This document shows, one piece after another, positions 37,502-46,324 of a stretch of 64,000 nucleotides of DNA (positions are counted from its first letter, which is position 1; each line of letters opens with the position of its first letter). The DNA is from an uncultured Psychroserpens sp. (GTDB taxonomy: Bacteria > Bacteroidota > Bacteroidia > Flavobacteriales > Flavobacteriaceae). The position numbers and the translations under genes were made by a program. Location: contig CANLEE010000001.1 in assembly GCA_947489585.1 (NCBI GenBank), positions 124,001 to 188,000 on the forward strand, given 5' to 3'. The notes beneath the pieces are model-generated. The model had not been told where the DNA came from. It did not search any database and saw nothing but the letters and a program-made list of their open reading frames with translations.

Positions 37502-38284
37502 ATGAACCTACAACTCAATAATAAATATGCATTGGTTTGCGGAAGCACGGCTGGAATTGGAAAAGCAACAGCTTTAGCCCTTGCTGAAGAAGGGGCAATT
37601 GTCACGCTTGTTGCCAGAAATGAGGACAAACTAAAAGCAACACTTGCTGAATTACCTCAACATAGAAACCACGATTACATCGTAGCCGATTTTTCTAATC
37701 CAAAAGCATTAAAAGCTAAGGTGAGTGATTACATTTTGAATCATCATGGGTTTCATATTTTAGTGAATAATACAGGAGGTCCAAAAGGCGGCCCTGTATT
37801 TTCTGCTGAAGTTGATGAATTTGAAAACGCCTTCACTCAGCATTTAAAATGTAACCACGTACTCGCTCAAGCTGTTGTTCCGTTTATGAAAACTGAAGGC
37901 TATGGCAGAATTATTAATGTGATATCCACATCTGTCAAACAACCTTTAGATGGTTTAGGTGTGAGCAATACCATTCGTGGTGCTGTAGCAAATTGGAGTA
38001 AAACTTTAGCAAACGAATTAGGACAATTTGGAGTAACAGTCAATAATGTGCTTCCTGGAGCAACAGGTACCGAACGCTTATCTGAAATTATAAAAAACAA
38101 ATCGGCTAAAACAGGAAAGACAGAAGACGAAGCTGCCAATGCCATGAAAAATGCTGTGCCTGCAAAACGTTTTGCTAAACCAGAAGAACTGGCAGCTGCC
38201 ATTACATTTTTGGCAAGTGGCTGTGCTTCTTATATTAACGGAATCAATCTTCCGGTTGATGGTGGGCGAACAAAATCTTTATAA
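37502..38284 (+). CDS. Atypical short-chain dehydrogenase/reductase without the YxxxK pair
   Basis: A 260-residue Rossmann protein. The NAD(P) motif is CGSTAGIGKA (G14-x3-G18-x-G20), NNTGGPKGGP stands in place of NNAG, and INVISTS carries the catalytic-serine region (Ser142/144). The catalytic tyrosine and lysine positions read S155-N-T-I-R159, so the usual YxxxK is absent. This fits the BKR-like SDR subgroup that does not match the catalytic tetrad. A reductase role is therefore doubtful; it could act on an unusual substrate or be regulatory. It is the last gene before the structured intergenic element. Confidence 0.85.
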   Translation: MNLQLNNKYALVCGSTAGIGKATALALAEEGAIVTLVARNEDKLKATLAELPQHRNHDYIVADFSNPKALKAKVSDYILNHHGFHILVNNTGGPKGGPVFSAEVDEFENAFTQHLKCNHVLAQAVVPFMKTEGYGRIINVISTSVKQPLDGLGVSNTIRGAVANWSKTLANELGQFGVTVNNVLPGATGTERLSEIIKNKSAKTGKTEDEAANAMKNAVPAKRFAKPEELAAAITFLASGCASYINGINLPVDGGRTKSL

Positions 38285-38332
38285 GTCTAAAAAATCGTTT
38301 TTTATTACTAATTTTATTGAATTGATGAATTT

Positions 38333-38423
38333 GCGTTAAGGATTGAAGTATTGTCGGAGCTCCTCGAAGAGAGCGACTACTGAAAGCCTGACCCTCTGTA
38401 ACTTTAGTGAAAGAGGTTAACGC
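38333..38423 (+). ncRNA. Structured GCGTTA...TAACGC element (resembles the Flavo-1 RNA motif)
   Basis: Lies in the 155-bp gap between the SDR and 3HAO genes. GCGTTA at 38333-38338 pairs with TAACGC at 38418-38423 and closes the element. Inside are a variable hairpin (38353-38377, GTCG...CGAC), the conserved-looking core TGAAAGCCTGACCC (38381-38394), and a second hairpin CCTCT...AGAGG (38393-38416). From memory this layout matches a dispersed element of Flavobacteriaceae with GGATTGAAG and AAAGCCCGACCC segments, probably the Rfam motif called Flavo-1. The function is unknown. I found only one copy in this window. Confidence 0.6.
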
Positions 38424-38439
38424 CCAAAATATAAAAATC

Positions 38440-38976
38440 ATGAGTACATTATTTCCGCCTATAAATTTTAAAGCATGGATAGAAGAAAACAGGCATCTTC
38501 TTAAACCACCTGTAGGTAATAAAGTTGTTTGGAAAAATGGTGATTTTATTGTCATGGTTGTTGGTGGACCTAATAGTCGAAAAGATTATCACTATAATGA
38601 AACTCCTGAGTTTTTCTATCAAGTAGAAGGTGATATCGTTTTAAAAGTGATTGATAAAGGCACTCCAAAAGATATACATATTAAAGAAGGTGACATCTTT
38701 TTATTACCTCCTAAAGTACCACATTCACCGCAACGTGGCGCAAATACAGTTGGGCTGGTCATAGAATACCCTAGAGAAAAAGGTGTTCAGGATGCCTTAT
38801 TATGGTTTTGTGAAAACTGTACGACTAAATTATACGAAGAAGATTTTACGCTCGACAATATTGAAACAGATATGCCTAAAATATTTGATGAATACTATGG
38901 CGATAAAGATAAACGTAGTTGCCCAAACTGTGGCGAAGTGATGCAACCTCCTAAAAAAGTACAAATTGATGAGTAA
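38440..38976 (+). CDS. 3-hydroxyanthranilate 3,4-dioxygenase
   Basis: Non-heme iron cupin of 178 residues that opens the ring of 3-hydroxyanthranilate to 2-amino-3-carboxymuconate semialdehyde. Cupin iron ligands lie in DYHYNETPEFFYQ and PHSPQ. The C-terminal rubredoxin-like site of the bacterial enzymes is present as CENC and CPNC. Start ATG 38440 (MSTLFPPINFKAWIEENRH) follows the structured element; the frame can be extended into that element from 38407, but no relative starts there. It overlaps the ACMSD gene by 8 nt. Confidence 0.94.
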   Translation: MSTLFPPINFKAWIEENRHLLKPPVGNKVVWKNGDFIVMVVGGPNSRKDYHYNETPEFFYQVEGDIVLKVIDKGTPKDIHIKEGDIFLLPPKVPHSPQRGANTVGLVIEYPREKGVQDALLWFCENCTTKLYEEDFTLDNIETDMPKIFDEYYGDKDKRSCPNCGEVMQPPKKVQIDE

Positions 38977-40057
38977 ACGTAAACTAAGAATAAACGGCCA
39001 CTCACATTTGCTTCCTTATCCGGAGGAAATTCCTCAGTTTATGCAAGACAAAGGGATTTTTTGGGTAGATAAAGACCGGAAATTCATGCTTCAAAAAGAT
39101 TGGAATCGTCCGATTACGGATTCAAGTTTCTTTTTAAACGAAAAGTTAGCATGGATGGAAAATTTCAAAATTGACCATGCTGTTGTTCTCAACTTATCTC
39201 AGCTATACGGAAATGGTTTACGTGTAGAAGAAATGAAACAAGCCTTACGTTTTCAAAATGATTTTAATGCTAAAGTGCAGCACGAAAACCCGAGTAAATT
39301 CACCTGTGGTTTTGTTGTTCATCCAGGTTTTGTTCGTGGTGCCTGCTGGGAAATTGAACGTTGCGTTGAAGACTTAGGTATGCAACTCTTATGTTTACCT
39401 ACGCATTATATGGATACTATTGGCACATGGCGTTGTATTTTTGATGAAGAGAATGAGCCCATATTTGAATTAGCAAATAAATATAATTTAGCTGTTGAAA
39501 TTCACCCTTATGATGGTGAGAAATTTATCAAATTAGAAAACACATCTTGGCGTTTTCATTTAATCTGGATGCTTGCGCAATGTGCTGATGCGTATCACTT
39601 TTTGACCCTAAATGGTTATCAGGATAAATACCCAAATATGCGAACGTGTTTTGCGCATGGCGGACAATTAGCACAAATTAATTTAGGGCGAAGAATTCAG
39701 GGCTTTGATGGTCGACCAGATTTATTTGAAGGCAAAAGCCATCCACGAAAAGCTGTTGGACATCCTAATATCTTTTTTGATACGCTTGTGCATGATACAG
39801 GTGGTTTAGAACTACTCATAAGAAATCAAGGTTCCAAACAAGTTTTAATGGGACTCGATGATCCGTATCCTTTAGGTGAAATGGAAAGTGAAAAGCAATC
39901 GTCATATCCAGGAAAAATTTTAGATCTAGCTATAGAGCGTGATATCATTAGTGAAACTCAACGTGATTCAATTTGGGAAGATAATGTTATACAATGGCTT
40001 TGTGGTGATAACCAAAAGGCGAAAGATGATTTAGTTAATAGAATTTTAGACAATTAA
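38969..40057 (+). CDS. 2-amino-3-carboxymuconate-6-semialdehyde decarboxylase (ACMSD), amidohydrolase family
   Basis: Metal-dependent decarboxylase of 362 residues that turns ACMS into 2-aminomuconate semialdehyde and steers flux away from quinolinate. The amidohydrolase fold shows the first metal site GHSHLLP, then EIHPYDG, CFAHGGQLA, and the late aspartate in LMGLDDPYPLGE. The sequence suits the ACMSD branch with the long HAAO-linked N-terminus. I use ATG 38969 rather than TTG 38966. It completes the route from kynurenine to 2-aminomuconate together with the genes upstream. Confidence 0.9.
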   Translation: MSKRKLRINGHSHLLPYPEEIPQFMQDKGIFWVDKDRKFMLQKDWNRPITDSSFFLNEKLAWMENFKIDHAVVLNLSQLYGNGLRVEEMKQALRFQNDFNAKVQHENPSKFTCGFVVHPGFVRGACWEIERCVEDLGMQLLCLPTHYMDTIGTWRCIFDEENEPIFELANKYNLAVEIHPYDGEKFIKLENTSWRFHLIWMLAQCADAYHFLTLNGYQDKYPNMRTCFAHGGQLAQINLGRRIQGFDGRPDLFEGKSHPRKAVGHPNIFFDTLVHDTGGLELLIRNQGSKQVLMGLDDPYPLGEMESEKQSSYPGKILDLAIERDIISETQRDSIWEDNVIQWLCGDNQKAKDDLVNRILDN

Positions 40058-40059
40058 CT

Positions 40060-41205
40060 ATGATGACTGATGTCTCAGAATTTTATATTCTTTCACATAT
40101 ATTCATTTCTTTAGTAGGTGCCATATTATTATTAGCCATTTGGTCTAATATCAGGCAACGGTTTTCTCAATTACTTGAAGAAAATGACACTCAAAAACGT
40201 GTTGACAAAGGCTTATTATATCTAAGCTTGGCTATGTTTATTTGGGTAGTTTCTGGCTGTTGGTCATATGCTGGTCATTATTTCTCTTTTGAAAACACTA
40301 CTGGTTTTCAGTTTGGTATTCATTTGTTATCGATAGTTAATAATATGTTTTTATTATTGGCACTATTTTACTTTTATTATGCGCCTCGATTTATTTATAA
40401 CAACAAAAAGAACATCAATATTATATTAATCGTTATAGTCATTACTGCTATAATAACGGTCTTACTTTCAAATTTCACTCAAGAAAGAAGCACTATGAAT
40501 GATATTAACATCAGCGCTATTCCTGACTTAATTTTATCAGCATTTTTATGTTCTTTGCTTGGTATTTCACTCTTTAGAACGTTTGCAAATAGAGGCTTGA
40601 AAATTGTAGGTGTGATTTCAGTGCTTATCATGCTATTGGTCTTTTCATCTCAACTTTCTGAAGTCTTTATCAACTACGGAAATGACTTTAGTAATAATTT
40701 GATCAAAATTATTGCTAAAACATCATTAATCTCCATATTCTTGGTATTAGCAACAACTTGGGTTATTCGTTTAGCTAATATGCCCAAACCGAATGAGATG
40801 ACAATTAGTTTTTTGGATTGGAGTTTGGTGAAAATCAGCATTCCAACCAAAGATGTGTTTGATCAAACAATCGATTTTGGATCTAAAACAACGCAATACA
40901 AAAACCTCTTGAAATTTGCAATTAGACGAAAATATGGCGAAGGTGACTTACAAAGTTTAATGGTAAGCTTGGGTGGTGAAATTAAAAACCAAACCTACCT
41001 TACTCGCATCATAGAAAACATTAATTCTATTCTTGAATTAGATACTATTCAACGTCTTGAAAGAAGAGATTTATTCACATTTATTGGTGAAGGTCGCTAT
41101 AGGTTAAGAATGATTCCAAATCATATTTCAATAGATTCCACACTACTAGAAGAGTTCCTAAAAACTCCTGAAAATAAGGAATACAATGCTCTTGTTCATT
41201 CCTAA
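40060..41205 (+). CDS. Seven-helix membrane protein with unknown cytoplasmic domain
   Basis: A 381-residue protein I do not recognise. Seven hydrophobic helices span about residues 9-27, 50-70, 88-112, 118-137, 152-172, 180-200 and 215-240. A soluble C-terminal part of about 140 residues follows (KNLLKFAIRRKYGEGDLQ, YLTRIIENINSILELDT, FTFIGEGRYRLRMIP), predicted helical with a final beta hairpin. The layout recalls 7TM receptors with an intracellular output domain. It starts 2 bp after ACMSD and so is part of the kynurenine transcript. A sensor or transport-regulator role is speculation. Confidence 0.8.
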   Translation: MMTDVSEFYILSHIFISLVGAILLLAIWSNIRQRFSQLLEENDTQKRVDKGLLYLSLAMFIWVVSGCWSYAGHYFSFENTTGFQFGIHLLSIVNNMFLLLALFYFYYAPRFIYNNKKNINIILIVIVITAIITVLLSNFTQERSTMNDINISAIPDLILSAFLCSLLGISLFRTFANRGLKIVGVISVLIMLLVFSSQLSEVFINYGNDFSNNLIKIIAKTSLISIFLVLATTWVIRLANMPKPNEMTISFLDWSLVKISIPTKDVFDQTIDFGSKTTQYKNLLKFAIRRKYGEGDLQSLMVSLGGEIKNQTYLTRIIENINSILELDTIQRLERRDLFTFIGEGRYRLRMIPNHISIDSTLLEEFLKTPENKEYNALVHS

Positions 41206-41317
41206 TAACTCCAGTTACAATTAAGCACAATTGATTATTTTTTGATATAATTAGTTACAAGATTCAGTAATAAAGATAAGGCGAAATACATTGCCTCCAA
41301 ATCAAAAAACTGAACAG

Positions 41318-42862
41318 ATGGCTACCACAAATTCCAATGATGTCTTTGGACACCCAAAAGGTTTAATCTACTTATTTTTTGCCGAATTATGGGAACGTTT
41401 TTCTTTTTATGGCATGCGAGCACTTCTCGTACTTTATATGACAAAACAATTGCTATTCACTGATGACATGGCTTTTGGTGTTTATGCGGCATATATGTCA
41501 TTGGTTTATGTGACGCCTATGATTGGAGGAATTTTAGCCGATAAAATTTTAGGCTTTAGAAAATCCATTTTGCTTGGTGGTGTACTCATGGCATTAGGGC
41601 ATTTTTTTTTAACTTTTGAAACACCTTTCTTTTTTTATGGATCGTTAGGTTTAATCATTGTTGGAAATGGTTTTTTTAAACCAAATATATCGTCTTTTGT
41701 TGGTGATTTATATCAGCAAGGAGATGCTAGACGTGACTCAGGTTTCACTATTTTTTACTTAGGTATTAATCTAGGTGCAGCAATTGCTCCTTTAGCTTGT
41801 GCTTGGTTTGCTGAAACTTATGGTTGGCATTATGGATTTGTTCTTGCAGGTATAGGTATGATTGCTGGTTTACTAGTCTTTAATAACGGATTAAAACGAA
41901 ATGTGTTTGGAGATAAGGGTTTAGTTCCTAATAAAGTAACTTATGATACAACTACTTTTGGGTTAAACAAAGGACGGATTATCACCATAGCTGCGTTTTT
42001 ATCTGTCCCAGTATTTGCATTGATTGTAAAGTTTCATGAATTTGAACATTATTTAGTTTGGGTGATTTCTGGGTTTTTAATCTTTTATATCATCTACATC
42101 TTAAAGTCAGTTACAGCCAAAGAAAAAAAACGTTTGATTGTTGCCGTTTATTTTACAATTTTATACACCTTATTCTCAGCTATATTTGAGCAAGCTGGAA
42201 GCTCCTTAACTTTATTCGCTGATAGAAATGTAAATCTTGTTGGTATGGATGCCGCAGGAACGAATAGCATTAATGCTGGGTTTATAATCTTATTGGCTAT
42301 TCCGTTTTCTATGCTTTGGACCTTTTTAAGCAAACGCAAAATTAACCCCAACTCTGCGATAAAGTTTGGTTTAGGGCTAGTCTTTCTTGGCTTAGGTTTT
42401 ATTGTGTTTGCATTATCTGCTCACAGTATTGATGTGTTTGCACGAACATCAATGATGTATCTCGTTTTTGGCTACTTAGTGCTCACAATTGGAGAACTAT
42501 TTTTATCACCAATTGGTCTCTCAAAAATGACCGAATTATCACCTCTTAAATATGTAGCCTTTATTATGGGGGTTTGGTTTTCGGCAAATTTTTATGGTCA
42601 TTTTTTTGCTGGAAAAATCGCAAAACTTACCACAGTCACAGAAGGTGAAACGAATGTGTTTACAAAAGGTGTTTTTGGTGATATCGTAGAATTCATAACA
42701 GGAATCACACCAGAGATTGCTATGCAAAACAGTGATAGCTATCAACAACTATACTCTTATCTTTCAGTATATGCAAGCTTTGGTGTTATTAGTGTGATTG
42801 TTGGTATATTTGCAATACTAATTTCGCCAATCATCAAAAAAATGATGTCTGGTGTACATTAA
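41318..42862 (+). CDS. POT family proton-dependent oligopeptide transporter
   Basis: A 514-residue transporter with about 14 helices that imports di- and tripeptides with protons. The proton-coupling motif ExxERF is E23-L-W-E26-R27-F28, followed by FYGMRALLVLYM. The PTR2 signature FTIFYLGINLGAAIAPL is present, and KPNISSFVGDLY fits. I place the start at ATG 41318; the TTG at 41291 adds nine residues of no known relation. Its location after the kynurenine genes suggests peptide import feeding amino acid catabolism, but it could be a separate unit because 112 bp precede it. Confidence 0.93.
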   Translation: MATTNSNDVFGHPKGLIYLFFAELWERFSFYGMRALLVLYMTKQLLFTDDMAFGVYAAYMSLVYVTPMIGGILADKILGFRKSILLGGVLMALGHFFLTFETPFFFYGSLGLIIVGNGFFKPNISSFVGDLYQQGDARRDSGFTIFYLGINLGAAIAPLACAWFAETYGWHYGFVLAGIGMIAGLLVFNNGLKRNVFGDKGLVPNKVTYDTTTFGLNKGRIITIAAFLSVPVFALIVKFHEFEHYLVWVISGFLIFYIIYILKSVTAKEKKRLIVAVYFTILYTLFSAIFEQAGSSLTLFADRNVNLVGMDAAGTNSINAGFIILLAIPFSMLWTFLSKRKINPNSAIKFGLGLVFLGLGFIVFALSAHSIDVFARTSMMYLVFGYLVLTIGELFLSPIGLSKMTELSPLKYVAFIMGVWFSANFYGHFFAGKIAKLTTVTEGETNVFTKGVFGDIVEFITGITPEIAMQNSDSYQQLYSYLSVYASFGVISVIVGIFAILISPIIKKMMSGVH

Positions 42863-42867
42863 CAATT

Positions 42868-43509
42868 ATGCATTTTTTACCTGAAAAATTAGATGATTAT
42901 GTTGTTGCACATTCTGAAGAAGAACCAGAATTATTACAACAACTTACTAGAGAAACCTATCAAAAAATATTGCGCCCTATCATGCTTAGTGGACCATATC
43001 AAGGTCGTGTTTTAAGTATGATTTCAAAATTGATTCGCCCTAAAACTATTTTAGAACTTGGTACTTTTACGGGTTATGCAACCTTGTGTTTAGCTGAAGG
43101 CTTGCAAAGTGATGGTGAAGTTCATACTATTGATGTGAATGAGGAGTTGGTTGATTTTCAGCGAAACTATTTTAACAAATCTGATTATGGGCAATACATT
43201 CATCAGCATTTAGGAAGCGCTATTGATATTATTCCAACACTAGACCTCACATTTGATTTGGTATTCATAGATGCCGACAAGCCCAACTACGTTAATTATT
43301 TTCATCTCATAATTGATAAGTTGAATCCAGGAGGCATTATTCTTTCTGATAATGTATTATGGCATGGCAAAGTTGTAGAACCTGTTGATGAGAAAGATAG
43401 CTCAACCAAAGCTGTTTTAGAGTTTAATTCCTTATTAAAAAACGATACTAGAATAGAAACGGTAGTCTTACCAATTAGAGATGGCTTAACCATTAGCCGA
43501 AAAAAATAA
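42868..43509 (+). CDS. O-methyltransferase, catechol-type (SAM-dependent)
   Basis: A 213-residue class I methyltransferase of the O-methyltransferase family 3. Motif I is ILELGTFTGYATLCLAE, then VHTIDVNEELVDFQ, the metal-binding VFIDADKPNYVNYF, and SDNVLWHGKVV. Members methylate catechols and related hydroxylated aromatics with Mg2+. It lies 5 bp after the POT gene and downstream of an aromatic catabolic operon, so a 3-hydroxyanthranilate- or catechol-like substrate is possible but not shown. Confidence 0.9.
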   Translation: MHFLPEKLDDYVVAHSEEEPELLQQLTRETYQKILRPIMLSGPYQGRVLSMISKLIRPKTILELGTFTGYATLCLAEGLQSDGEVHTIDVNEELVDFQRNYFNKSDYGQYIHQHLGSAIDIIPTLDLTFDLVFIDADKPNYVNYFHLIIDKLNPGGIILSDNVLWHGKVVEPVDEKDSSTKAVLEFNSLLKNDTRIETVVLPIRDGLTISRKK

Positions 43510-43511
43510 AT

Positions 43512-45797
43512 TTACGATACTTTCTCTAATGTAAAATCTATTTGATCTTCAATAGATTTTACACGTTCAATATGCTCAGAAATGGTTTGAAAAAACTCGT
43601 AGTTATCAAATGGTTTAGTGATAATTCCATCAAAACCAATTAGCTTATAATCTGCTTTAACCTGTTCTATATCAGCCGCAGTTAAGGCTAAAATTGGTGT
43701 TTTGGCATCAAACTTTCGAATTGCCTTGGTAGATTTATTACCATTCATGACTGGCATATTAATATCCATTAAAATTAAATCAAAACCTGTCTCTTTATGA
43801 GCATCTAAAGCTTCTAAGCCATTTTTTGCAATCACACATTCATAGTTTTCACGCTGTAATAAGTTTTGAGTTACAATCTGATTGATCTTATTATCTTCGG
43901 CAACCAAAATTTTGTACTTCTTTGTTAATGCTATGGTATCACCTTTAGCTTTTTTAGTTGTTGCGGTTTCTAATTTAGCCTCTCTATCAATTTCAAAAGT
44001 AAGTTTAAAACTAAAAGTTGTTCCTAAATCTAATTCACTTTCTATTTCTAGAGTGCTTCCAAATAATTCAATAATATTCTTAGTAATTGGCAACCCTAAT
44101 CCTGTACCTTGGTAATTTGTATTACTATTTTTATCTAATTGAGAGAAATTCTCGAAAATCATTTTTTGTTTTTCCTTCGGAATTCCTGGACCATCATCTT
44201 CTACTTCAAAACATAAACTCACACGATCTCCATCTATATTTAAGAGCTTGATTCTGATATTAATTTTTCCATTTTCAGTAAACTTAATACTATTACCAAT
44301 GAGGTTTATTAGTACTTGAGATAACCTTACATTATCGCATTTTATAAATTCTGGTATATTTTTATCAACTGAAACCTGTATTTGGTTATTTGTTTCTTCT
44401 AATCTATAATCAAAAGAGTTGACTAAGTTTTCCAACAGTATTCTAATGTTTACTGTTACATTTTTAAGTTCAATTTTTTGAGATTCGATTTTTCCTATTT
44501 GCAAAATATCATTCACAAGGTTCAACAAATAATCACCTGAGTATTTTAAGGATTTTAAAAACTTAGTGTCTTTTGCACTCAGATCGTTATTTTTAAGGAG
44601 TAATGATGTTAAACCTACCACTCCATATAAAGGTGTTCTTAACTCATGGGTCACGTTAGAAATAAAGTTACTTTTTAATTCTGAAGATTTTTCAGCTTGG
44701 TTTTTAGCACGTTCCAGTTCATCATTTCTTCCCTTTAAAATATCACTCAACTTTCGCTTAGACATATAACTTTTGTACATCGTAAGCAATGAAATAATTA
44801 GCAAGAATACTGTAATAGAAATAATAATATTCACATTTTTAATTTTGTTGCTTTGAGCTAATTGCTCTATTCTTTCAGTATTTGCTAAATGAGCTACATT
44901 TTTATAGTTCTCAATTAAAAACTTAGATTTAACAACAATGTCTTGTCTTGTTTTATCTTCATTTATAAACTCATCTCTGTAGTTATTGTGTATTAATAAT
45001 GCTTGATAGGCCTCACTATCTTTTTCAAGTTCAGCATAGGTAGAAGATAATGCTTTATAGATATCACTTAAGAGTATATTTTCATCTTTTACAGTTACTG
45101 AATTTTGGTTTTCGAGCAAGCCAGCAGCTTCGGTATACCTAATAATAGCATTGTTATAAAATTCTTTTTTGAAATAATACTGCCCTTGAACAAAATTTAA
45201 TTGTGCTGCAGCATAATTATTATCTTTAATTTGCTCCAAATTTTCTTGAGCTCGTGATAAATAAACAAGTGTTTTACTAGAGTTATTTGTCTCTAGATAT
45301 AGTTTAGATAAATTTAGCCTTGTATTGAATAACAGTGATGCTTTCCTATCAGTATTATTTTGATCCCTAACATTATCTTGTTTTGCATAAAACAATGCCT
45401 TTTCAAAATAAGAAATAGAATTAGTAGATGGTTTTTTGTGCATGAACAATTTTCCTAAATGCAAATACGAACTCGCTAGCAAAAAATTCTCCTTTGTTTT
45501 TTTAGAAGCACGTATTACTTGAGCAAAACTAGCTTCGGCTTTATCGTATTCATGCATGAAATTATAAATCTTACCTATGGTAAAATTAGCTTCAGCGTTT
45601 CCGTAGTTATCATGTATAGAGTCTGATAACTTAATAACCTCATTAAATAAATTGAAGGATTCAACAATATTATTATTGTTGTAATGACTTAATGCCACAG
45701 CGTTTATACTATCTATCTTATTGATAAGATCTCTTTCAGTTTGACTAAAAGATAAAAACGAACATAACAGAAAACAGCATAGCAGTTTTGCTTTCAT
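43512..45797 (-). CDS. TPR-containing hybrid sensor histidine kinase / response regulator
   Basis: A 761-residue sensor, paralogous in layout to the kinase at 22538. Signal peptide (MKAKLLCCFLLCSFLSFSQ), periplasmic TPR domain (about 25-300), one membrane helix (about 321-341), HisKA with His384 (NVTHELRTPLYG), HATPase_c (NLIGNSIKFTENG, DDGPGIP, GTGLGLPITKN) and a receiver domain with Asp678 (LMDINMPVMNG). The open frame runs up to 45950, but that part crosses the terminator at 45951-45982 and lacks a signal peptide; ATG 45797 is preferred. No output regulator is adjacent. Its stop lies 2 bp from that of the convergent O-methyltransferase. Confidence 0.92.
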   Translation of the reverse strand: MKAKLLCCFLLCSFLSFSQTERDLINKIDSINAVALSHYNNNNIVESFNLFNEVIKLSDSIHDNYGNAEANFTIGKIYNFMHEYDKAEASFAQVIRASKKTKENFLLASSYLHLGKLFMHKKPSTNSISYFEKALFYAKQDNVRDQNNTDRKASLLFNTRLNLSKLYLETNNSSKTLVYLSRAQENLEQIKDNNYAAAQLNFVQGQYYFKKEFYNNAIIRYTEAAGLLENQNSVTVKDENILLSDIYKALSSTYAELEKDSEAYQALLIHNNYRDEFINEDKTRQDIVVKSKFLIENYKNVAHLANTERIEQLAQSNKIKNVNIIISITVFLLIISLLTMYKSYMSKRKLSDILKGRNDELERAKNQAEKSSELKSNFISNVTHELRTPLYGVVGLTSLLLKNNDLSAKDTKFLKSLKYSGDYLLNLVNDILQIGKIESQKIELKNVTVNIRILLENLVNSFDYRLEETNNQIQVSVDKNIPEFIKCDNVRLSQVLINLIGNSIKFTENGKINIRIKLLNIDGDRVSLCFEVEDDGPGIPKEKQKMIFENFSQLDKNSNTNYQGTGLGLPITKNIIELFGSTLEIESELDLGTTFSFKLTFEIDREAKLETATTKKAKGDTIALTKKYKILVAEDNKINQIVTQNLLQRENYECVIAKNGLEALDAHKETGFDLILMDINMPVMNGNKSTKAIRKFDAKTPILALTAADIEQVKADYKLIGFDGIITKPFDNYEFFQTISEHIERVKSIEDQIDFTLEKVS

Positions 45798-45950
45798 AGT
45801 AGGCTTGGGTTTGTTTGGGAAGGTTAAAGTATCTCTAACTGAACTACATATACCAATATAATCGATGAATGCACTTTTTTTTCGGACGAACTTCATATTT
45901 CTAAACCTGAAATCGACGAACGACATGTTGAATTTCAAATGTTTAGACAA

Positions 45951-45982
45951 AAAAACCTTCCGAAAATAGGGAAGGTTTTTTT
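45951..45982. terminator. Terminator after tatA (minus strand)
   Basis: An 11-bp perfect stem (45951-45961 with 45970-45980) and an 8-nt loop, with A-run before and T-run after, so it can act on both strands. It separates the tatA transcript from the kinase. Confidence 0.8.
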
Positions 45983-46032
45983 ATCACTATGTTTTTTAAG
46001 TAATTATCATTAATTCCTAAAGGATTTAATAA

Positions 46033-46320
46033 TCAAGGATTTCGCTTAATAGAACCTGTAAAATCATCAAGATCATCTTTTACTTTATTGATTTCTTCAG
46101 TGATGTCTTTGGTAACATCTACATCAACACCTTGATTTTCTGCAGTTTTAGTGATTTCAGATTTAATATCACTAGAGGCATCTCTCAACATACGCATTCC
46201 TTTGCCCATACCACGAGCAATGTCTGGTATTTTATCTGCACCAAAAACCATTACTACAACAAGGAGAATAAGCATAACTTCTGGCGCACCAATAAATAAA
46301 AATGTAGCTAATTGAGTCAC
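46033..46320 (-). CDS. tatA: Sec-independent protein translocase TatA/E (GTG start)
   Basis: A 95-residue component of the twin-arginine translocase that exports folded proteins. One N-terminal membrane helix (GAPEVMLILLVVVMVFGADKIP) is followed by the amphipathic helix IARGMGKGMRMLRDA with the conserved glycines, then an acidic tail. The frame begins at GTG 46320 (MTQLATFLFIGAPE). The next ATG lies inside the membrane helix, so GTG is required. The -7 box 46332-46325 is only about 5 nt upstream, suggesting a nearly leaderless mRNA. tatC is not in the window. Confidence 0.92.
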   Translation of the reverse strand: MTQLATFLFIGAPEVMLILLVVVMVFGADKIPDIARGMGKGMRMLRDASSDIKSEITKTAENQGVDVDVTKDITEEINKVKDDLDDFTGSIKRNP

Positions 46321-46324
46321 GATG

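Noticed and set aside
45798..45950. N-terminal extension of the TPR kinase up to 45950
   Set aside because: It abuts a terminator and would bury the signal peptide; ATG 45797 gives a clean signal sequence.
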